Shown here: positions 1-7,200 of the stretch, piece after piece
Position numbering within the stretch: the first letter of the stretch is position 1
How the letters are laid out: each line of letters opens with the position of its first letter
Assembly (NCBI GenBank): GCA_017960855.1
Contig: JAGCYJ010000014.1
Span: forward strand, 1 to 32,384
DNA length: 32,384 bases
Reading direction: 5' to 3'
Source of the DNA: Alphaproteobacteria bacterium
GTDB taxonomy: Bacteria > Pseudomonadota > Alphaproteobacteria > Rs-D84
Program-made: the position numbers and the translations under genes
Notes under the pieces: model-generated
Seen by the model: the letters and a program-made list of their open reading frames with translations, nothing else
Told to the model about the DNA's origin: nothing
Database searches by the model: none

Positions 1-233
1 AGTGATGTCGCACCACCAATAAGCAAAACCCCAGGATGCCCCGCGTTCTGTAAATGCCGAAACATACGCAACGCAAAGAAATGCCCAATGTGCAAACTGT
101 CCGCCGTTGGATCAATTCCTAAATAGAAAGTGATTTTTTTATTACCATTTAAAAGTTTTTTTATCGCGTCCGGATGTGTCATATCTTTGACAAATCCGCG
201 TTCTTGCAACATATCAAATAATTTTTGTGCCAT
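1..233 (-). CDS. tyrS: Tyrosyl-tRNA synthetase, N-terminal part (cut by window edge)
   Basis: The reverse strand encodes 77 residues before running off the left edge. It charges tRNA-Tyr with tyrosine in the cytoplasm. Residues about 38-53 read [16 protein letters not shown], the class I synthetase HIGH signature in the form typical of bacterial TyrRS, followed by a Rossmann strand ending LLIGGATS. The ATG at 233 is chosen because AAAGGA lies about 8 bases upstream and the N-terminus matches the usual TyrRS length ahead of HIGH. It lies downstream of tsf on the same strand but is separated from it by a terminator and has its own promoter. The C-terminal KMSKS and S4-like regions are outside the window. 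Identification is firm; completeness cannot be judged. Confidence 0.93.
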   Translation of the reverse strand, partial: MAQKLFDMLQERGFVKDMTHPDAIKKLLNGNKKITFYLGIDPTADSLHIGHFFALRMFRHLQNAGHPGVLLIGGATS

Positions 234-253
234 TTTATCTTTCCTTTGTCAAA

Positions 254-282
254 ATCATAGCATTTATTTTAATTTGTTTCAA
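254..282 (-). promoter_or_regulatory. Sigma-70-type promoter of tyrS
   Basis: On the minus strand TTGAAA (277-282) and TATGAT (254-259) are separated by 17 bases, with TG-C directly before the -10 giving an extended -10. It sits between the tsf terminator and the tyrS start, so tyrS is probably transcribed independently of rpsB-tsf. Confidence 0.7.
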
Positions 283-292
283 CAAGGCATTA

Positions 293-319
293 AAAAATCC
301 GGCGAAGTGCCGGATTTTT
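293..319 (-). terminator. Rho-independent terminator of rpsB-tsf
   Basis: An 11-bp perfect stem (AAAAATCCGGC / GCCGGATTTTT) with loop GAAGT lies about 20 bases after the tsf stop. Read on the minus strand it ends in a run of T, as expected for an intrinsic terminator. Confidence 0.88.
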
Positions 320-339
320 ATTTTCTGTTGACAAAAATA

Positions 340-1209
340 TTATTTCAACATTTTTGCAACTTCATCCGCCAAGTTATCTTCGCGTTTTTCGATACCTTCA
401 CCCAACACGTAATAAGCGAACCCAGCCAATTTACCACCGGCTTCGTCAATAACTTGTTTAACTGTCTTGGATGGATCCATAACAAATGGTTGTTCTTCCA
501 GAACGGATTCTGCATACCATTTGTTGATACGACCTGCGACCATCTTTTCAACAACCATTTCTGGTTTGCCGTTTGTCGCACCAGATTCAATGAACACCTT
601 CTTTTCACGTTCAACCGCCTTTGGATCAACATCAGCAATTGTCATGAATTCAGGTTTGTTCGCAGCGATGTGCATTGCAATTTTTGGTCCGATTTCATCA
701 ATGTGTTCGTTTCCACCATTGATAGCAACGACAACGCCAATTTGACCCATACCCGGAACCAAAGCATTGTGAATATATGAATAGATATGATCACCATTCA
801 CCTTGGCAATACGGCGCAAATTCATATTTTCACCGATTGTCGCGATTGTTGCAGCAATGTCATCTTTGACCGCGGCCAAAGTTGCATCAAAATCACCCGC
901 CAATTCCAACGCTTTGTTTGCAACATCGGCAACCAATTTTTGGAACTTGTCATTCTTTGCAACAAAATCTGTTTCTGCATTCAATTCAACAACACAGCCC
1001 ATATTGTCGCACTTTACAACGGTGACCAAGCCCGATGCGGCAACACGGCTTGCTTTGGATGCTGCTTTAACGATACCTTTTTGGCGCAACCAGTCAGCGG
1101 CTGCTTCGATATCGCCATTGTTTTCAACCAATGCTTTTTTACAATCCATCATACCTGCGGATGTTTTTTCACGCAGTTCTTGAATTAATTTTGCTGTTAC
1201 TTCTGCCAT
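340..1209 (-). CDS. tsf: Elongation factor Ts
   Basis: This encodes 289 residues of EF-Ts, the nucleotide exchange factor that regenerates EF-Tu-GTP. An N-terminal UBA-like helical domain (about 1-55, with TSAGMMDCKKAL) is followed by the EF-Tu contact motif TDFVAKN (about residue 80) and the core subdomains. The start at 1209 (MAEVTAKL) is preferred over an in-frame ATG 12 bases upstream at 1221, because GGGGGA sits at good spacing before it and the family starts with a similar M-A-x-[IV]-T. It follows rpsB after an 18-base gap, the conserved bacterial rpsB-tsf arrangement, so both are probably translated from one mRNA. pyrH and frr, which often follow, are absent here; a terminator comes instead. 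Confidence 0.97.
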   Translation of the reverse strand: MAEVTAKLIQELREKTSAGMMDCKKALVENNGDIEAAADWLRQKGIVKAASKASRVAASGLVTVVKCDNMGCVVELNAETDFVAKNDKFQKLVADVANKALELAGDFDATLAAVKDDIAATIATIGENMNLRRIAKVNGDHIYSYIHNALVPGMGQIGVVVAINGGNEHIDEIGPKIAMHIAANKPEFMTIADVDPKAVEREKKVFIESGATNGKPEMVVEKMVAGRINKWYAESVLEEQPFVMDPSKTVKQVIDEAGGKLAGFAYYVLGEGIEKREDNLADEVAKMLK

Positions 1210-1227
1210 TGTTTCCCCCATATTCCT

Positions 1228-2073
1228 TTATTTGTCGGCTTTGTCAGCCAATTTGCTGCGACGTGTTTCACGTGCAACCATATTTTTTGTTTTTTGTTTG
1301 GCTTCGGCATCTTTTGCTTCGTCTTCGATTTCGTCCGCAGCAATCATATCAGATTCGACTTTTTTACCAGCCGCACCGCCCAAACGCTTTTCAATACCAG
1401 ACAAAATTGCATCTACGAACAAATCGCAATACAACTGGCATGCGCGTGCCGCGTCATCATTACCTGGAACTGGGTAATCAACCAATTCTGGGTTCGCGTT
1501 TGTATCGCAAATTGCGATTGTCGGAATATCCAAAGTTTTTGCTTCACGAACCGCGTTCAATTCACGTGGAACGTCAATAACAATCATTGCTTGTGGTGTA
1601 CCGTGCATTTCCAAGATACCGCCGAAAATGTCGCGCAATTTAGCAACTTCTTTGGTCATAACGCCGACTTCTTTCTTGGTCAGACCCAATTTTTCAGCGT
1701 TTTCAATGTCGGATTCCATCTTTTTCAAACGACGGATGCTTTGTGAAACCGTTGTCCAGTTGGTCAACATACCGCCCAACCAACGATTGTTTACATAGAA
1801 TTGACCGCAACGTTCAGCCGCATCTTTCACAATGTCTTTGGCTTGATGCTTGGTTGCGACGAACAAAACTTTGCCCCCAGCGGCGGTGATTGCTTCTAAT
1901 GCAACCAATGCGCGATGCAATAACGGTGCAGTTTTATTCAAATTGATAATGTGAATCTTATCTTTGACCCCATAAACATACGGTGTCATCAACGGGTTCC
2001 AGCGACGTGTGTGGTGGCCAAAATGAACACCAGCTTCCATCAACTGCTTCATAGTAAATGTAGGCAATGCCAT
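1228..2073 (-). CDS. rpsB: 30S ribosomal protein S2
   Basis: This encodes 281 residues of ribosomal protein S2, a small-subunit protein that needs S1 nearby for mRNA binding. The N-terminus has the family pattern L-M-E-A-G-V-H-F-G-H-x-T-R-R-W-N-P (about 10-26), followed by the NRWLGGMLTN segment near residue 95. It is about 40 residues longer than the E. coli protein owing to a highly charged C-terminal tail (about 232-281, Asp/Glu then Lys/Arg rich), an extension seen in various alphaproteobacterial S2 proteins. A ribosome site AAAGGAT precedes the ATG. It is first gene of an rpsB-tsf unit with a leader of roughly 100 bases, which could hold an S2 autoregulatory site, although I see only short hairpins there. 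Confidence 0.98.
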   Translation of the reverse strand: MALPTFTMKQLMEAGVHFGHHTRRWNPLMTPYVYGVKDKIHIINLNKTAPLLHRALVALEAITAAGGKVLFVATKHQAKDIVKDAAERCGQFYVNNRWLGGMLTNWTTVSQSIRRLKKMESDIENAEKLGLTKKEVGVMTKEVAKLRDIFGGILEMHGTPQAMIVIDVPRELNAVREAKTLDIPTIAICDTNANPELVDYPVPGNDDAARACQLYCDLFVDAILSGIEKRLGGAAGKKVESDMIAADEIEDEAKDAEAKQKTKNMVARETRRSKLADKADK

Positions 2074-2184
2074 GATTTATCCTTTGTTTTCTGTTGTTAT
2101 CCTCGCCATCGGGGACATATAAAACCGGAAATCCGGACAGAAACATTCCCAATGGTTGTGTTCTTCGCGCAAGCGCGTGCCGCC

Positions 2185-2213
2185 ATAATAAGATAAAAAA
2201 TGTGCAAAATCAA
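2185..2213 (-). promoter_or_regulatory. Probable promoter of rpsB-tsf
   Basis: Minus-strand TTGATT (2208-2213) and TATTAT (2185-2190) are spaced 17 bases apart. Transcription would start near 2178 and give a leader of about 105 bases containing the short inverted repeats CGCGC-TT-GCGCG and CCGG-AAAT-CCGG. Confidence 0.6.
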
Positions 2214-2270
2214 GTAAAAATCGCACATTTTGTAATATTTTGCCCCGCTGGGCTAACACCGCATAAACAC

Positions 2271-2299
2271 TTGACAAAAACGCGTTTAGGCACTATATT
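2271..2299 (+). promoter_or_regulatory. Sigma-70-type promoter of the S8 peptidase gene
   Basis: A consensus TTGACA (2271-2276) and TATATT (2294-2299) are 17 bases apart. The GAGGTGA ribosome site (2311-2317) follows closely, so the leader is only about 15 bases. Confidence 0.8.
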
Positions 2300-2320
2300 T
2301 TAGTGTGTAAGAGGTGAGCA

Positions 2321-4192
2321 TTGAAACTTCTGACAAAAATCTTTACCGGAATTATGTGTGGCGTGCTTTTGACGAACAGCGCGCTGGCTGTTGACGATTG
2401 TTCAAATTCGGCGTATAAACAAGCACATCCGGAACGTTGCAAATACGCGTCCAGCACCGATAATTCCCTGTTGTACTGGGGTGGTGGCGCGGTCGCGATT
2501 GGTGGTATTGTGGCCCTGGTCGGTATGGCAGCCGGCGGTGGCGGTGGATCTTCGTCCAGCACAAACCCGTCAAGTGCATCAACCCAATATGTCCGTACAA
2601 TTATGCCGACAATGATTAAACGAAACGGCACCGCGCCGGACTTTACCAGCGCAGATTTGTCAGCAATCACATCTTCCAAGGAATATTCCAAGAACGCAGA
2701 TGCCTATGACGATATCCAGTTAGCATACTCTATCGCACGTGGTTATACCGGTTTGGGAACAAAAATCGCCGTTTTTGATACGGACTTGGACATCCCTCTT
2801 TCACATGGCGCAGCGGTTATGGCGACCGCCAGTGGCCCGATTGCCCCAAATGCAGAGGTTGAACACCATACGATTGCCTATGATGCAAATAACTTCAAAT
2901 CATATAATGAAATCGGCGATATAATTAGTAATACAGTTGACGCAAATGTTTATAACAATTCATGGAATGTGGCATCTATTACCGCAGACAAAATCACGTC
3001 ACGCACAATGCTGGCATCCAAGACCAGTCAAACATTTGTAAACGCGATATCAAATGCGGCAGTCCAAAATGACGCTATTTTTGTCTGGGCTGCGGGTAAT
3101 GATTATGGTGCACAAAGCGGTATGTTATCTGCTATGCCACGCGTTATGCCAGAATTAAACGGCCATTTTGTTAATGTTGTCGCATGGGATACAGACACAA
3201 ACGCATTGGCAGAATACAGCAACGCATGTGGTGTGACACAAAACTACTGCATAACCGCACCCGGTACAATCAAAATGCCAAACGGCATGATACGCAGTGG
3301 TACATCTTTTGCGGCGCCGGTTGTTTCCGCGGCGATTGCAGTTATTCGTGAAGCATGGCCTTATTTAAATTCAACTCAAATCACCGATATATTATTCACA
3401 ACCGCCGCCGACTTGGGCGACCCAGGGGTTGATGAGATTTATGGACATGGCATGCTGGATTTAGAGGCAGCAACCCGCCCAGTTGGTGATTTAACAATCG
3501 CGGTTTCCGAAAATGCTACCCAGCCATTACAGACCGCCACTGTTTCCCCTACAATCGCACACAACATAGAATCAGCAAATCCGACAATGGCGTTCTTTGA
3601 CGCATACGGTCGTGCATATGAAACCAAGATTTCAGACAACATTTCTGCACGCAATCGCGGATTGGGTTTTGAGCGTTTACGTGGCGACGACGCACGCGCA
3701 AAAATCAACATGGGTTCATTGGAATTTGGTTTCTATCGTTCCGACATGTTAAACGGAACGGGTTTCTTGGCAACAGACGGTGAAACAACAACATCTTATG
3801 TTGCGACAAATCATTCGTTCAATCTGGGGGGCATGGAATTATTCACGCGTTCTCAATTTGGTACCGCGCACCCGATTGCATCATCTGAATCTATGATTTC
3901 AGAGTTTTCTAATATTTATACTGCATCTGCGGCCGTTGGTTTGCGTGGCGACAAATGGTCGTTCTCGGTCGGCGTTCCAGAAACAATTGTCCATGGTAAT
4001 ATGAATCTGCACACTGCAACGGGACGTCGCGCAGACGGCACAATGACTTTCAGTGATTACAGAATTGATATGGCATCAACACCGGCGATTGAATACATGG
4101 CAAACTGGCGTTTCTTGACCGCGGGTTTTGTTGACAACCCATATGGCAATAACGAATTTTACATATTCACAAAAACGAAAATTAATTTTTAA
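2321..4192 (+). CDS. Secreted subtilisin-like (S8) serine peptidase
   Basis: This encodes 623 residues starting at TTG, three bases after GAGGTGA. A signal peptide ends at A-L-A around residue 23. A hydrophobic glycine-rich segment (about 52-77) and a Ser/Thr linker follow. The subtilase domain (about 125-390) shows Asp153 in VFDTD, His162 in SHGAAV, the oxyanion Asn in WAAGND, and Ser329 in SGTSFAAP, so the triad appears complete. Only eight residues separate Asp and His, far fewer than the roughly thirty usual in the family. Residues 400-623 are rich in alternating polar and hydrophobic strands and end in K-I-N-F, which resembles a small or partial outer-membrane barrel as in subtilase autotransporters, but this is inference. 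It sits just upstream of an alpha-2-macroglobulin gene with its own promoter. Substrate unknown. Confidence 0.85.
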   Translation: MKLLTKIFTGIMCGVLLTNSALAVDDCSNSAYKQAHPERCKYASSTDNSLLYWGGGAVAIGGIVALVGMAAGGGGGSSSSTNPSSASTQYVRTIMPTMIKRNGTAPDFTSADLSAITSSKEYSKNADAYDDIQLAYSIARGYTGLGTKIAVFDTDLDIPLSHGAAVMATASGPIAPNAEVEHHTIAYDANNFKSYNEIGDIISNTVDANVYNNSWNVASITADKITSRTMLASKTSQTFVNAISNAAVQNDAIFVWAAGNDYGAQSGMLSAMPRVMPELNGHFVNVVAWDTDTNALAEYSNACGVTQNYCITAPGTIKMPNGMIRSGTSFAAPVVSAAIAVIREAWPYLNSTQITDILFTTAADLGDPGVDEIYGHGMLDLEAATRPVGDLTIAVSENATQPLQTATVSPTIAHNIESANPTMAFFDAYGRAYETKISDNISARNRGLGFERLRGDDARAKINMGSLEFGFYRSDMLNGTGFLATDGETTTSYVATNHSFNLGGMELFTRSQFGTAHPIASSESMISEFSNIYTASAAVGLRGDKWSFSVGVPETIVHGNMNLHTATGRRADGTMTFSDYRIDMASTPAIEYMANWRFLTAGFVDNPYGNNEFYIFTKTKINF

Positions 4193-4222
4193 TTTTTCTG
4201 ATACTTTTTTATCAAATAAAAC

Positions 4223-4250
4223 TTGTTTTTTAGATATTTGCCTTTAATAT
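4223..4250 (+). promoter_or_regulatory. Probable promoter of the alpha-2-macroglobulin/pbpC unit
   Basis: TTGTTT (4223-4228) and TAATAT (4245-4250) are 16 bases apart. The -10 overlaps the upstream in-frame ATG at 4249, which argues that translation starts at the later TTG. Confidence 0.5.
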
Positions 4251-4278
4251 GTATTCAAGGACGACGGAGGCAAATCAG

Positions 4279-7200
4279 TTGAAAGGAAAGAAACAATCAC
4301 GTTTTGGACGTAAACTGCGCGTAATTCTGGGCATTTTGTGCGCTGCTTTGGTGGTTGTCACACTGTTTTTTGTTTTCAAAAATCATAAGCAAACGACACG
4401 CGTTTCTTTATATACTTCTGCACCGGCACAAACATCTTTTACAGATGATAATTTCGTAGATTTTACCAATAATTCCGGCACACCCGATATAAATAACAAC
4501 CGAACACTGAACGATGTCCAACCGTTGATAGTGTCGTATAATTGGGAATCTGGACCATATGCGCCGGCATTTAAAACCGATTTAACAAATGCGGAAATTG
4601 CTCAAAATGTAAAGATAAATCCATACGTTCGTGGTACATGGTCGCGCACCAGTCCGAACGCGATTCGTTTTATACCTGAATCAGATTGGCCGGCGGACAC
4701 GCGCTTTACGGTAAAGATTTCACGCAAACTGCTGAATAACGATATTATACCGGACACCCGCAGTACATCTTTTACTTTACCAAAGATGGTTGCCGATATA
4801 AACAGTTTTGATGTCTATCCGGACAAAGCGCATAAACAAAATGTTATTGGCGTTGCCGTTGTTTCATTTAATTATCCAATTGATACGGCCGGGTTCAATA
4901 ATCGTGTGACGGTAAAGCGTGGTTTGCACCGCGTTCCTTTCTCGGTTCGTTTTGATCGGTTCAATCGTACCGCAATCATCACAACTGATCCGATTACGGT
5001 TGATGATTCGTCGCACACATTGCGTCTTAAAATAAATCGCATAGCCGCCGCGACATCCGACACAACCACCAAAAAGGTCAATGCATCAACAACAATTGAA
5101 TCGTCTGATAATTTCTTCAAGATATCTGGGTTAAAATCTATTGCCGCTGATGACGCGCGCGGTAACGCACAACAACTGTTGTTAGTTGATATGACAACGG
5201 CGGTGTCCGACAAAACAAACTGGTCACAATTTATTGAAGCATATTTGTTACCAAAAACAAATGGCGACGAAGAAGACGAAGAATCACATCAGTGGGCAAC
5301 TGATGAAATCAGCGACAGTGTTTTAGCAAAATCAAAGAAACTGACTTTACGTCCGACCGACTTTGCAAACCCAATCGGCGTGTACCAGTATGCGTTTGCA
5401 TATGATGTTTCCGACACAACGCCGCGTTATATATATGTTCGCGTGCGCGCGGGCATTGAATCAAACGCAGGATTTATGTTAAAGAACGGTGTTTCACGTG
5501 TTCTTTCGGTGGCGTATCCAGACAAAACCGTCAAAATCGCTGGAACTGGTGCCCTGCTTTCCTTGGCCGGCGATAAAAAGTTAGGCATTATGGCGCGCGG
5601 TGGTGCCGATACCGCATTTGTGAATCTTTACAAAGTGAAATCCAGTGAAATCAATCACCTTATTACCCAAACATATGGAATATTCTCTTCTAACCTTGAT
5701 TTCAAATCATGGTCGTTTGATGCGTATGATATGGCATCTGTATTTAAAAAGCGCATTGCCTTTGCCGACACCGCAATGAATAAGACAAATTATGCTTCGG
5801 TTGATTTGGGCGACTATTTAGATCGTGGCACGACCGATAAGACCGGTATATTTATAATTCAAACGGGCGCTACTGAATCGGACGCCGATGTCAGCGACCG
5901 CCGTTTAATCTTGCTTACCAATTTGGGAATCATCCGTAAAATAGCGTTGGATGCAACTTCGTCCCTGTTTGTGTCAAACATTGATGACGGATCGCCCGCC
6001 GCAGATGTTGAAATATCTGTACTTGGGCGCAACGGAAACGCAATATGGGCGGGACGCACCGATATGAATGGTTTTGTCACTGTTCCGAAATTCGCATGGG
6101 CTGAATACAGAAACGAACGCGAACCGGTCGCAATTGTTGCGCGCCATGGCGATGATGTTTCGTTTATTCCATATAATTCATATGAAACACATGTTGATTA
6201 TTCTAAATTTGATATTGATGGCACATATTCTGCCGACAATGCACCAATGAACGCCTATCTGTTTTCAGATCGCGGTATTTATCGTCCAGGCGAAAGCGCG
6301 ATTATCGGTGGCATTGTAAAGAACAAAACATTTACTAAACTAAATGGCGTTCCGTTAAAGATGGAAATAACCGATTCTCGCGGACGCACAATATATGATG
6401 AAACTTTTTCAGTTGAATCAGACGGTATGTTTGATATTCGCTTTACCGTATCTGACACTGCAACAATTGGCGAATATACAGCGAACCTGTATTTGTTGAA
6501 TAACAAAAACAAAATACAGAACACAATCGGCACAACGAATTTCCGCGTTCAAGAGTTCACACCGGACAACCTTAAAATCGGCGCGACAATAACTGGGGTC
6601 AGCGAAGAAGGATGGATTTCCCCAGCGAATATGGTTGCAAACATAACTTTGCATAACCTGTTCGGCACACCGGCAACAAATCGTCGTATAACCGCCCACG
6701 CGACACTGCGCCCGATTGATTTTTCGTTCCCAGAATATCGCGAATATATATTCACACCAAACTTTGTGGCGGGTTCAGGGCTGTCGGCAAACGCAGCAAA
6801 CAGAACACAAACATTTTCTGTTGATTTGCCAAATACAAAAACCGATGACAATGGTAATGCGACAATTGATATAAAATTCAACAACAGTATCCCCAGTGGC
6901 ACATATTTAATGACCCTGAACGTCAATGGGTTTGAGGGGGCATCTGGCGTTGGTGTACAGACGACAATTACCGCACGTGTGTCTGATGCGAAATATTTGA
7001 TTGGATATCATGCTAATTCCAATCTGAATTATGTTTCGCGTGATGATGTTCGAACGGTCAAACTGATTGCGCTGGATTCAAACGGTGTGCGCACAAACGC
7101 AAACAAATTGAAAATGCGTACAATACACCGCGAAAACTTGACCAGTTTGATAAAGGATTATAACGATTACTATAAATATCAGACAATTACACGCGATACA

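Noticed and set aside
130-780. 216-codon open frame on the plus strand across tyrS/tsf
   Set aside because: It lies antisense to two clearly identified genes, has no ribosome site and no recognisable product.
4197-4216. TGATA-TATCA hairpin after the S8 peptidase gene
   Set aside because: The stem is only five A/T-rich pairs and no T run follows, so termination is not supported.
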